From contig JAQRMR010000053.1 of NCBI GenBank assembly GCA_028599115.1, positions 1-44,491 on the forward strand: DNA of 44,491 bases, written 5' to 3'. Each line of letters starts with the position of its first letter. The stretch's first letter is position 1. The translations under genes were made by a program, and so were the position numbers. A model generated the notes under the pieces. That model did no database searches. It was given only the letters and a program-made list of their open reading frames with translations, and had not been told where the DNA came from. The DNA comes from Methyloprofundus sp. GTDB lineage: Bacteria; Pseudomonadota; Gammaproteobacteria; Methylococcales; Methylomonadaceae. Shown piece by piece: positions 8,853 to 16,858 of this stretch.

Positions 8853-10432
8853 TCATGAGCGGTTACTTTATGATCGCCTTCAAGTTGAGGGAAGATATTT
8901 TTTGCGAGTACTTTACCTAGTTCAACGCCCATTTGATCGTAGCTATTAACATTCCATACCTTGCCTTGCACAAAAATCTTATGTTCATAAAGAGCAATGA
9001 GTTTCCCTAGGCAATGAGGGGTTAATTTTTTGAATAAAAATGAATTAGTTGGGCGGTTACCAGAAAATACTTTGGCGGCAACGACATTATCGCAAGCGTC
9101 ATCACCTAATGCAGTTCTAACTTCATCCGTTGTTTTACCTTTCATTAATGCTTCTGTTTGAGCTAAAAAGTTAGAAATTAAAATATCGTGGTGTTCTTCT
9201 AAGTCGTAATGGCTTTGTGCTGGCGCTAAGAAATCACAAGGGATCAATTTTGTGCCCTGGTGAATGAGTTGATAAAAGGCGTGCTGTCCGTTAGTACCTG
9301 GTTGTCCCCAGATTATAGGGCCAGTGCTGTAGTCTGTTGCCTTACCTTCTAGATCAACACTTTTACCATTACTTTCCATGTCGCCTTGTTGAAAGTAATC
9401 AGCAAAAAACTGCATCGTATGGTCGTAAGGGAGCATTGCATGAGATTCGGCATTAAAGAAATTGTTATACCAAACACCTAATAACCCCATAATGACAGGG
9501 ATGTTTTCTTCAAAATCTGTATTTGCAAAATGCTGGTCAGCATCGTGAGCGCCTTCAAGAAGCTGCTCAAAATTATCCATACCAAGATATAAAGCAATAG
9601 ATAAGCCAATGGAAGACCAGAGTGAATAACGTCCGCCAACCCAATTCCAAAATTCAAACATATTATCGGGGTCTATACCGAAGTCTGTGACATTTTGTTT
9701 ATGAGTTGATAAGGCCACAAAGTGTTTTGCAACGGCAGAGGTATCATCGGTGTCTTTTAGTAACCAAGCACGTGCAGAATTTGCATTGGTCATGGTTTCA
9801 TGTGTGCTGAAGGTCTTAGAGGCAACTAGAAATAAAGTTGTTTCTGGGGATACTTTATTGAGTGTTTCAACTAAGTCAGCTTGGTCGATATTAGAAACAA
9901 AATGTACGCTCATGCCTTCAATAGCATAAGGTGTTAAGGCTTTTGTTACCATTTTGGGGCCTAAATCAGAGCCGCCAATGCCTATGTTGACAATATCAGT
10001 GATTTTCTTGCCTGTGTAACCTTGCCATTCGCCTGAGTGTACTTTTTCGCAAAAGCCACGCATTTTTTGTAAAGCTGCATTAATCTGCGGCATAACGTCT
10101 ATGCCGTCAACGAGTACAGGTGTATTGCTGCGATTACGCAATGCTGTGTGTAAAACAGCTCGGCCTTCTGTTTTATTTATTTTTTCACCCTTAAACATAT
10201 CTGCTATATGTGATTTTAAATTGACAGAGTTTGCTAAGTTGATGAGTAAAGGGAGTGTGTCGTCATTGATTCTATTTTTTGAGTAGTCAAAAAGTAGGTC
10301 ATCAAACTGAGTTGAGTGCTGAGTAAACCGGTTTGATTCAGCTGCAAATAAGTCTCTTAAGTGTAATTTATCGACGTGTTTCTGGTGTTCTTTTAAAGCT
10401 AACCATTCTGGTGAGCTAGTTAGATGAGACAT
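8807..10432 (-). CDS. pgi: glucose-6-phosphate isomerase
   Basis: A 541-aa enzyme converting glucose-6-phosphate and fructose-6-phosphate. Family hallmarks are all present: '[14 protein letters not shown]', '[18 protein letters not shown]', '[12 protein letters not shown]', '[19 protein letters not shown]' and '[10 protein letters not shown]'. In an organism assimilating formaldehyde through the RuMP pathway, this enzyme links fructose-6-phosphate to the oxidative pentose-phosphate branch; that role is inferred from the suspected organism type. The length and start are typical of proteobacterial Pgi. The 244 bp upstream is shared with the divergent 197-aa copper-cluster gene. Confidence 0.97.
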   Translation of the reverse strand: MSHLTSSPEWLALKEHQKHVDKLHLRDLFAAESNRFTQHSTQFDDLLFDYSKNRINDDTLPLLINLANSVNLKSHIADMFKGEKINKTEGRAVLHTALRNRSNTPVLVDGIDVMPQINAALQKMRGFCEKVHSGEWQGYTGKKITDIVNIGIGGSDLGPKMVTKALTPYAIEGMSVHFVSNIDQADLVETLNKVSPETTLFLVASKTFSTHETMTNANSARAWLLKDTDDTSAVAKHFVALSTHKQNVTDFGIDPDNMFEFWNWVGGRYSLWSSIGLSIALYLGMDNFEQLLEGAHDADQHFANTDFEENIPVIMGLLGVWYNNFFNAESHAMLPYDHTMQFFADYFQQGDMESNGKSVDLEGKATDYSTGPIIWGQPGTNGQHAFYQLIHQGTKLIPCDFLAPAQSHYDLEEHHDILISNFLAQTEALMKGKTTDEVRTALGDDACDNVVAAKVFSGNRPTNSFLFKKLTPHCLGKLIALYEHKIFVQGKVWNVNSYDQMGVELGKVLAKNIFPQLEGDHKVTAHDCSTNGLINHYKALR

Positions 10433-10596
10433 GTAAGGACCTTAAATTGCGTAAATATTATTAAAATTTTACGAAATGCTGGGCACTATAGCAATAGCAA
10501 TATAAGGATTTGCTTAAGTTAGCGTCTAATAAGCTGTTAATTTATGTGTAAGAATCTTCCTTTGTGAGGGGCTATATGATAGAGTTTGAATATGTT

Positions 10597-10625
10597 TTGA
10601 CACATTTATATGTGCTTATATGAGT
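10597..10625 (+). promoter_or_regulatory. possible sigma70 promoter for the copper-protein cluster
   Basis: A perfect -35 hexamer TTGACA lies at 10597-10602. About 14-17 bases downstream is the AT-rich TTATATGAG stretch, which gives only an imperfect -10. The position, about 50-80 bp before the 197-aa gene, is right. The imperfect -10 may mean an activator is used. I saw no clear palindromic operator. Confidence 0.3.
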
Positions 10626-10676
10626 GCTATGCAAAACATTAATAGAATTATAAAAAAATAATAGAGGAAGGTATTT

Positions 10677-11270
10677 ATGAACACAAAAGGCATTATGAGA
10701 AGTGGTTTCATCGCACTGCTAAGTATGTTGTTTTCAGCTAGTGTATTTGCACATGGTGGGGCAGCGGGTACTGATACAGATCAGTGTAAATTTGAACTAG
10801 AACCCGAGCACTGGATTCACTATACGGCATATCAGCCTATAGCTTTTCCAGCTGAGGATTTTTGTGCGAATATCCCAAGTTTAGATACGATGACATTGCT
10901 TGTTTTTGATTATCAAGATGTTAGATATCGTAGTAGAGCAGTTGAATTTGAAATTACCAAAGAGCCAGAGGGAACTCGTGTCTTTTATCAAGCAGCAAAA
11001 AAGCATAAATCTGGGTCAGTTAAATTAACTTTACCTAAAGGTCTTTCTGAAGCAGGTAAATATTTAATTCATATCACGCTTTTACAAGGTAACGGCGAAA
11101 GATTAGATGCGCATATGGGCTTTAATGTTGGTGCTGGACAAGCTTCAAGCATGAAAGACTTATTTATGTATGCATTATTCTTATTTGCGGGCCTTTATAT
11201 CTTATATCTGTCAAATGCAGGGTTCAAAAGCAAGGTAGATGAGATTATTGCTGGTATTAAGAAAGCATAA
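10677..11270 (+). CDS. membrane-anchored periplasmic protein of unknown function, first gene of the copper cluster
   Basis: A 197-aa protein with a signal peptide ending in SVFA (about residue 25), leaving a mature N-terminus HGGAAG. The central domain (35-150) has two Cys, 'QCKFELEPEHWIHYTAYQP' (Cys37) and 'DFCANIP' (Cys63), and reads as a beta-rich domain. A single membrane helix (about 160-178) is followed by a short basic cytoplasmic tail, so the bulk faces the periplasm. The exposed N-terminal His (after cleavage) and the two Cys could bind metal, but that is inferred. I have the impression that similar proteins sit beside cupredoxins in other methane and ammonia oxidisers, though I cannot check it. 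An AGAGGAAGG ribosome site precedes the ATG. The same topology recurs in the next two genes. Confidence 0.8.
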   Translation: MNTKGIMRSGFIALLSMLFSASVFAHGGAAGTDTDQCKFELEPEHWIHYTAYQPIAFPAEDFCANIPSLDTMTLLVFDYQDVRYRSRAVEFEITKEPEGTRVFYQAAKKHKSGSVKLTLPKGLSEAGKYLIHITLLQGNGERLDAHMGFNVGAGQASSMKDLFMYALFLFAGLYILYLSNAGFKSKVDEIIAGIKKA

Positions 11271-11412
11271 AGTATAGGTTTTATTTTTATAAAACAAATA
11301 ATGAAAGTATAAATAAGTGTTGTTTTAAACTTGGTGTAAATTGTTGATAACAAATATTTGCGCTAAGTTTTTATACTTTTAAAGATCAGGTGTTTAATTT
11401 TAGGGTCATTTT

Positions 11413-13146
11413 ATGATGCAGAAAAATCCTTTAGGCGTGCTGCTGAGTACGGCAGTGGTATGCTTAACAATGTCGACGATAGTGACGGCAGCTTTACCTA
11501 AATCAATTGAGGTAGATCGCGGCAAAGTAGAGCCAGTTTGTAACGAAAATAATCCGGATTGGCGACTGGCGCAAACGATAGAGGGCGTTAAAATTCAGGA
11601 GTCATTACGCTGTAGCCCTGATAACCCTTACTCTATTGCAGCTGAAGTTAAAGGTACAAATAATTTGTCTATGGAAGCGGTAATGAATACGCATTACGCT
11701 ATGGACTCAATCATTAAAAAGAATGATATGGATGGCGATGGCGATCCAGATTTAATTATTATTAAATTAGAAGTGGCAGAATTGAATGGCCATTCTCCTG
11801 ATTTTGATGGAGTTGTGCCTACTTTTGATATTGCCCCAGGTATTCAGCCGGCAATGTGGGTTTTTGCACCTAAATCACGAGGTATGGCAACCAATAGTTT
11901 TGTTGGGGTTGATGCGAACCCATTGTTAAGAGCGCCATCTCCTGTTATTAGGGTAGAGCAAGGCGATACTATTTGGATTCAATTAGAAAATACGCATTAT
12001 TTTCCACATACTATTCATTTGCATGGTGTAGATCATCCATTTGTGGATAGTTCAGGCGAAGGTAATGATGGGGTACCACAAACCAGTGATAAATTTGTAT
12101 TACCTGGGCAAAGTAAAACTTATGAAATACGTCCGCGTATTCCTGGTACATTTGTCTATCATTGCCATGTACAAACACATGTTCACTTAGCAATGGGCTT
12201 AGTGGGAATGTTTGTTGTGGAAGAAAACCGCCCAAATAACTGGGTACAAACATTTAATGTTGGCGCGGGACAGGTTCGTCACCCTTCTAAAGCTATTTTA
12301 GAGGGGTTTGATAGTGAGTATGACTTACATTATCATGCGATGGATAAGGAAATGCACAGTATCGTGCAAAAGTATAATGACCCACGTTTAATTGCTAAAA
12401 AAATGAATCGTGAATACGATATGACCGATTCAACAGAAGATTACCATACCTTAAATGGTCGTTCATTCCCTTACACGCTGAGGGAGTCGTTAATTGTAAC
12501 GGAGCCTGATAAAAACATTAAAATTAGAATGTTTAATAGTACGGGCGAACAATTAGCAATGCATACGCATGGACATAAAGGAACAATCACTCACTATGAT
12601 GGTGTTGAGCATAATCCTGTCGCCCAAATTACACGTGATGTTTATGACTTAGCACCTGCACAACGTAATGATTTAAAAATCAGTACGGTTGATGATGGTT
12701 TTCATAGTTATGGTGAGGGTATTTGGATTTTTCATGACCATCGTGAAAAAGGAATTACCACTGATGGACAAAACCCGGGTGGTAATTTGAGCGCATTAGT
12801 CTATAAAAAGTATTTAGATGAAATTGGCTTACCAAAAGGTATTGGTGAAAGTCCAATGCAGTTGTTTTCGGAGAAATTTCAACAACGCAAGTTACCTGTT
12901 TGGCAAAATATAGATGAATGGAATAGCTTAGGTGAGGTTGATTCGCTTAATTATGTTGCGCCAGAAGCAAGCAAACCAGCACCGGCAGATGTAACGCCAG
13001 GTTCTTCTGCTATTGTTGAGGTAGAAGAAGATAGTTCGATGAGAAATTTATTTTTTGGATTATTATTAGGTCTTTTTGTTTACCTTGCTTTTGTTAAACG
13101 TGAACAATGGCTAGCTGTTATATCTTCACTTAAAGGGAGTAAATAA
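11413..13146 (+). CDS. two-domain multicopper oxidase, periplasmic with C-terminal membrane anchor
   Basis: A 577-aa protein: signal peptide (1-26), an N-terminal extension with a calcium-site-like 'DMDGDGDPD' (105-113), two cupredoxin domains (about 140-275 and 350-465), a Pro/Ala/acidic linker, and one membrane helix (about 545-560). Copper motifs: HLHG (His202, His204); HCHVQTHVHLAM (250-261), which carries the type 1 Cys251, His256 and Met261 plus type 3 His; HTHGH (384-388); HDH (441-443). Four H-x-H pairs support a trinuclear site. The type 1 Cys is in domain 1 only, and I see no Cys-His-Met set in domain 2. Substrate unknown. It ends two bases before the cupredoxin gene, so the pair is translationally linked. 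Not a CopA or CueO by layout. Confidence 0.87.
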   Translation: MMQKNPLGVLLSTAVVCLTMSTIVTAALPKSIEVDRGKVEPVCNENNPDWRLAQTIEGVKIQESLRCSPDNPYSIAAEVKGTNNLSMEAVMNTHYAMDSIIKKNDMDGDGDPDLIIIKLEVAELNGHSPDFDGVVPTFDIAPGIQPAMWVFAPKSRGMATNSFVGVDANPLLRAPSPVIRVEQGDTIWIQLENTHYFPHTIHLHGVDHPFVDSSGEGNDGVPQTSDKFVLPGQSKTYEIRPRIPGTFVYHCHVQTHVHLAMGLVGMFVVEENRPNNWVQTFNVGAGQVRHPSKAILEGFDSEYDLHYHAMDKEMHSIVQKYNDPRLIAKKMNREYDMTDSTEDYHTLNGRSFPYTLRESLIVTEPDKNIKIRMFNSTGEQLAMHTHGHKGTITHYDGVEHNPVAQITRDVYDLAPAQRNDLKISTVDDGFHSYGEGIWIFHDHREKGITTDGQNPGGNLSALVYKKYLDEIGLPKGIGESPMQLFSEKFQQRKLPVWQNIDEWNSLGEVDSLNYVAPEASKPAPADVTPGSSAIVEVEEDSSMRNLFFGLLLGLFVYLAFVKREQWLAVISSLKGSK

Positions 13147-13148
13147 TC

Positions 13149-14003
13149 ATGCTAAAAAAGTTATCTATTGCTATTGTCAGTTTAGCGCTATCGGCACCTG
13201 TTTTTGCAGAAAAAGAGTTTGAAAATCATACCAATATGATGGACCACGGTGATGGTCATTTAATGGATATGACCGGTGGAATGATTATGGGGCAGAATAC
13301 TGATATTTTGCCTGGTGGTTGTGACAGTATTGCTGCAACAAAAGAGATTACCGTTCATGCAGGGCATAAATACGCTAAAAAGTTTCCTGGACGAATGTAC
13401 GCTTTTGATGTGCAAGAGTATCAATTTGAGCCTTGCACAAAGCTAACGATTAATTTTGTTAATGATGATAGTGTGCGTCACCAGTGGATGATGCATGGCT
13501 TACCTAAATACCTCTATCCAAAAGGTATGTTCCATATGGAAGTAACGGGCCCTGGGAAAATTTCAGGTACCTTGATTTTTCCACCTGGTGATAAAACTTA
13601 CCTAGTTCATTGTGATATTGCACAGCACATGGAAAAAGGAATGAAAGGTCAGTTGAAAATTGGTAAAGGGAGTGGTGATTTGCCGAGTATTCCTGGTGTC
13701 ACGCCCTATGTAATACAAGATGATTACTGGGATACTGAAAAAGAGCCAAATGATATTAGTGATGTCATCATTGAAGAAGTGACTGAGCTTAAGGAAACTG
13801 TTTCGAGTAACGATTCTTTTTTCTCTGGTCTTACGATTATTGGTTTAGCAATCGGCTTATTAGTTGCTCCTTTGCTTGCGCGTAAATTTAAAGATATGAG
13901 TGCTGGTGAAATTATCAGTTACTTATTTGAATTAGCCCAATCTGCAATTAGTATGGCAATTAAGCTAATTAAGTGGCTTATGAGTTTAGTCATTAAAAAG
14001 TAG
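13149..14003 (+). CDS. Met/His-rich cupredoxin with C-terminal membrane segments
   Basis: A 284-aa protein with a signal peptide (cleavage after PVFA, about 20). Residues 26-50 are rich in Met, His and Asp (NMMDHGDGHLMDM), typical of copper-loading segments. A single cupredoxin domain follows (about 65-172). Its type 1 ligands are seen as His111 in VRHQWMMHG, and Cys155, His160 and Met161 or Met165 in HCDIAQHMEKGMKG. An acidic linker leads to a membrane helix (225-243) and a second long amphipathic or membrane helix (255-282). It likely shuttles electrons to or from the multicopper oxidase that precedes it by two bases. A terminator follows its stop, so the first three genes may form one transcript. 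Confidence 0.85.
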   Translation: MLKKLSIAIVSLALSAPVFAEKEFENHTNMMDHGDGHLMDMTGGMIMGQNTDILPGGCDSIAATKEITVHAGHKYAKKFPGRMYAFDVQEYQFEPCTKLTINFVNDDSVRHQWMMHGLPKYLYPKGMFHMEVTGPGKISGTLIFPPGDKTYLVHCDIAQHMEKGMKGQLKIGKGSGDLPSIPGVTPYVIQDDYWDTEKEPNDISDVIIEEVTELKETVSSNDSFFSGLTIIGLAIGLLVAPLLARKFKDMSAGEIISYLFELAQSAISMAIKLIKWLMSLVIKK

Positions 14004-14026
14004 CATTATTGGTACTTTGTTTTAAT

Positions 14027-14066
14027 AGCCCTTGGTAATTATATTAATAATTGCTAGGGGTTTTTT
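14027..14066 (+). terminator. intrinsic terminator after the cupredoxin gene
   Basis: A hairpin with a CCCT/AGGG base, one bulged T, then an AT-rich stem (GGTAATTA with TAATTGCT, with wobbles) is followed by six T. It separates the three copper genes from the next five, though readthrough is possible because the following gene starts only 26 bp later. Confidence 0.7.
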
Positions 14067-14091
14067 ATGCATGAAATTAAGGAAGCTTTAA

Positions 14092-14505
14092 ATGCTGGAA
14101 TTGTGGGGGCTGTTTGTTAGTGCTTTTATTTCTTCAACGATTGCACCAGGAGGCTCTGAAGCTGTTTTAGCTTATATGGTTGCTGAGAAAGTTCAGCCTA
14201 TTGTGTGGCTTGTTTCTGTGGCAACGATTGGTAATACAATAGGTGCTTTAACAACTTGGTGGCTTGGTTCTATTGCCGCGAAAAAATACCCTGCGGAATC
14301 TGTTTTAGATAAGCACAAACAACGAGCATTAAGCTGGGTAAAGCGTTGGGGCAATTGGAGTCTATTATTGTCTTGGTTACCTGTGATTGGTGATGCCTTA
14401 TGTTTTGCTGCTGGCTGGTTAAAATTACCTCTACTATTTTCTGTTGCTTTGATTTTTGTAGGGAAATTAGTTCGGTATTTAATGGTTGCATATTGGTTTG
14501 TATAA
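14092..14505 (+). CDS. small VTT-domain (YqaA-like) membrane protein
   Basis: A 137-aa polytopic inner-membrane protein. The features of the YqaA branch of the VTT/DedA-like family are visible: 'APGGSEAVLAYMV' re-entrant-type segment, 'VATIGNTIGALTTWWLGS', and 'RWGNWSLLLSWLPVIGDALCFAAGWLKL'. VTT proteins are thought to act on lipids as scramblases or transporters, some proton-dependent; a specific substrate for this protein is unknown. An AAGGA precedes the ATG. It is the first of a run of genes whose other members (methyltransferase, YceI) also point to lipids or quinones. Confidence 0.83.
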   Translation: MLELWGLFVSAFISSTIAPGGSEAVLAYMVAEKVQPIVWLVSVATIGNTIGALTTWWLGSIAAKKYPAESVLDKHKQRALSWVKRWGNWSLLLSWLPVIGDALCFAAGWLKLPLLFSVALIFVGKLVRYLMVAYWFV

Positions 14506-14561
14506 ATGAAACTAAGAAAAATAGTTATCACGGTAGATTTAAGAGTAAAGGAATGAAATAG

Positions 14562-15323
14562 ATGTTTCGCAATTTTCCTACAGAAATTCATGATTATTCT
14601 CATCAAAAGAGAGATTATCAAATTGTTGTTTTTACATTTACTTGTACAGCAATTTGTTTAACACTAGATGGTTTCGCACCACAGTATTTGCAGTGGATTT
14701 TAGCTTTTTTCGGCTATATTTTTCTTGCAGGGTTGTTATATTGGGAGTCTAAGCTTGTTCGGATGCAAGTTGTGGTTGCCTTGTTATTTGCAACAGCAGG
14801 GGAGATTTTCGCTTCACCTTATATGGAAGGCTATATTTACCGTTTTGGCTCAGTTCCGCCGTATGTACCTGCTGGACATGGCATGGTGTACTTAACGGCA
14901 ATTATTTTGGCGCGCTCAGGCTTTTTTCTACGCCATGCTCGAACGATTGCTTTTGTTGTTGTTGCTGTGTGTGGTGTTTGGTCGGCATGGGGGCTAAGTC
15001 CTTATGCGGAAAGAGGCGATCAAATTGGCGCAGTTTTATTTATCGTGTATTTGCTGTATCTTTTTAAAGGTAAAGCGCCAATGGTTTATTTAGGTGCTTT
15101 CTTTATTACCACATGGTTAGAATTGGTCGGCACGAGTGCAGGAACTTGGGCGTGGGCCGTGGTTGATCCTGCATCAGGTTTAACCCAAGGAAACCCGCCT
15201 AGCGGGGTTGCAGCATGGTATTGTTTGGTTGATGCTGTGGCAATGGCAGGCGCTCAGCCTGCATTAAATTTATTTCAAAGAATTAAAGAGCGCATTTGGC
15301 GTATAGAACAGAGTGTTAATTAA
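14562..15323 (+). CDS. polytopic membrane protein of unknown function
   Basis: I do not recognise a family. The 253-aa protein starts with a polar 'NFPTEIHDYSHQKRDYQ' stretch and then has roughly seven or eight hydrophobic segments with little between them. Notable polar or aromatic pieces are 'SPYMEGYIYRFGSVPPYVPAGHG', 'WLELVGTSAGTWAWAVVDP' and 'GNPPSGVAAWYCLVDA'. Such Glu, His and aromatic residues within the membrane region may form a lipid-substrate pocket, as in membrane hydroxylases or carotenoid enzymes, but no diagnostic His-box is present. It ends 6 bp before the methyltransferase start, so the two are almost certainly co-translated and probably act together. Confidence 0.75.
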   Translation: MFRNFPTEIHDYSHQKRDYQIVVFTFTCTAICLTLDGFAPQYLQWILAFFGYIFLAGLLYWESKLVRMQVVVALLFATAGEIFASPYMEGYIYRFGSVPPYVPAGHGMVYLTAIILARSGFFLRHARTIAFVVVAVCGVWSAWGLSPYAERGDQIGAVLFIVYLLYLFKGKAPMVYLGAFFITTWLELVGTSAGTWAWAVVDPASGLTQGNPPSGVAAWYCLVDAVAMAGAQPALNLFQRIKERIWRIEQSVN

Positions 15324-15329
15324 AATATT

Positions 15330-16232
15330 ATGCATAGAATAGAAGCGAATAAAGATTACCGCACAGTTAGCGATGAAAATACCAGTATAGAAGCGCTACA
15401 AGAAGCGGCTGTTAAGCACTATGATGCCTGTTATTGGGATTACTTATTTGCTTGGAGTAGCCGAAATGATTTGGCGCTACACTATGGTTATTGGGATGAA
15501 AATACGACATCTCACAGCCAGTCCCTATTGAATAAAAACCAAAAATTATATGAGTTAGCCGGTATTAAAGCGGATGATTTTGTACTGGATGCAGGGTGTG
15601 GAATTGGTGGCAGCTCTATATGGATGGCTAAAAATCATGGTAATCAATTAAAAGCGATTACTATTAGCGCTAAGCAAACTTATTATGCTGCGAACCATGC
15701 GAAACGGCATGGTGTGGCTGATAAGGTTGATTTTGAGGTGTCTGATTTTTGTAAGACTCCTTATGCAGATGAAACTTTTGATGTGGTTTGGGGCTTAGAA
15801 AGTATTTGTCATGCATTAAATAAAGGTGACTTTATTCGTGAAGCTTTTCGTATTTTAAAGCCAGGTGGGCGGTTAGTGGTTTGTGATGGCTTTATTACTC
15901 AGCGGGAGATTGCTGATGAAGATTGGCAAGCAGTTGTTGACTGCTTAGATGGTTGGGCAGTACCGAATCTATGTTTGCGTAGTGAGTTTGACGGTTTATT
16001 GCATGAAAACCAATTTTCTGAAGTGAAGTATACTGATATTACTCAGGAAACGATGCCATCAGCTGACTATATGTATAAAGTATCCAAGCGTTTAGAGCCT
16101 GTACAAAAAATTAGTCGATTTTTGGGCCTTCGCAGTGCCACTCAAACAGCTAATTTTAAAGTAGGCTTAGCGCAGCACCATTTATTTCACAAAAAGTTAG
16201 TTGAATATGGTATTTTTACCGCACAGAAATAA
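15330..16232 (+). CDS. SAM-dependent methyltransferase, possibly an isoprenoid C-methyltransferase
   Basis: A 300-aa class I methyltransferase. The SAM motif I is 'VLDAGCGIGGSS' (85-96), with post-motif 'ITISAKQ', motif II 'FDVVWGLESICHAL' and motif III 'ILKPGGRLVVCDGFI'. The N-terminal 'YDACYWDYLFAW' and 'LALHYGYWD' and the spacing after them resemble the sterol C-24, tocopherol and geranyl-PP C-methyltransferases more than head-group O-methylases; this is by eye, not by search. In those enzymes the methyl goes to an isoprenoid double bond or ring carbon. It sits 6 bp after an orphan membrane protein and 12 bp before a YceI gene. A glycine or small-molecule methylase remains possible. Cytoplasmic, no signal. 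Confidence 0.8.
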   Translation: MHRIEANKDYRTVSDENTSIEALQEAAVKHYDACYWDYLFAWSSRNDLALHYGYWDENTTSHSQSLLNKNQKLYELAGIKADDFVLDAGCGIGGSSIWMAKNHGNQLKAITISAKQTYYAANHAKRHGVADKVDFEVSDFCKTPYADETFDVVWGLESICHALNKGDFIREAFRILKPGGRLVVCDGFITQREIADEDWQAVVDCLDGWAVPNLCLRSEFDGLLHENQFSEVKYTDITQETMPSADYMYKVSKRLEPVQKISRFLGLRSATQTANFKVGLAQHHLFHKKLVEYGIFTAQK

Positions 16233-16244
16233 TTGAGAGAAAAA

Positions 16245-16838
16245 ATGAAAAATATATTATTAGCTCTACTATTCATCAGCCCGTCAGTTTTTGCCCAACT
16301 GGACTTTGGCAATCAACAAGGTGATGCTTGGAAATTAAGCCAGAAAGATTCAAGCTTAATGTTTGTAACGACAAAAAATGCCAGTAAAACTGAATTACAG
16401 AATTTTAAGCAAATTAGTGGCCAAATTAAGAACAATGTTGCCACGGTAACCGTTGATTTGAATAGTGTTGCGACAGGCATTGAGATTCGTGACCAGAGAA
16501 TAAAGGATTTGTTTTTTGAAACTAAACTTTTTTCACAAGCATCGGCAATAATTAAACTACCCGCTCGGAAATTTTCAGCGATGAAAGTAGGGGATGTTAA
16601 GATTGTTGATCTGGAAGCGGAGTTAAATATACATGGCGTTAAACAAAAAGAAACGGTCAGCACGCAAGTTATTTTATTGCAAAATAACAAACTTTTAGTT
16701 AGCTCATTGAAGCCATTAATTATTAATGTACAAAATTTTAAGTTGCTTCAAGGTGTTAATTTATTACGTGAAATAGCCCATTTAAAAAGTATTAACTCTG
16801 CCATTCCGGTTACTTTTAACTTAATATTTACACAATAA
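16245..16838 (+). CDS. periplasmic YceI-family polyisoprenoid-binding protein
   Basis: YceI proteins are lipocalin-like beta barrels that bind long isoprenoids such as ubiquinone-8. This one (197 aa from the chosen start) has a signal peptide cleaved at VFA-Q. The barrel includes 'VTVDLNSVATGIEIRDQRIKDLFFET', the family's 'D-x-R-D-x-H/L-L-x-x-x-F-F-D' element in a slightly altered form, then 'KLPARKFSAMKVG' and 'DLEAELNIHGVKQ'. The ORF-track TTG start lies next to the previous stop; the ATG at 16245, with GAGAGA before it, gives a proper signal peptide. It directly follows the methyltransferase, which suggests the ligand is related to that enzyme's substrate or product. Confidence 0.87.
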   Translation: MKNILLALLFISPSVFAQLDFGNQQGDAWKLSQKDSSLMFVTTKNASKTELQNFKQISGQIKNNVATVTVDLNSVATGIEIRDQRIKDLFFETKLFSQASAIIKLPARKFSAMKVGDVKIVDLEAELNIHGVKQKETVSTQVILLQNNKLLVSSLKPLIINVQNFKLLQGVNLLREIAHLKSINSAIPVTFNLIFTQ

Positions 16839-16858
16839 TAATTATAAAAAATACTTTC

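Noticed and set aside
11278-11295. GTTTTAT-TTTT-ATAAAAC hairpin after the 197-aa gene
   Set aside because: The stem is AT-only and has no U run after it, so I do not call a terminator.
14193-14621. Minus-strand 142-aa ORF over the VTT gene
   Set aside because: It is antisense to a clear VTT-family membrane protein and runs into the next gene's start; composition is that of a shadow frame.
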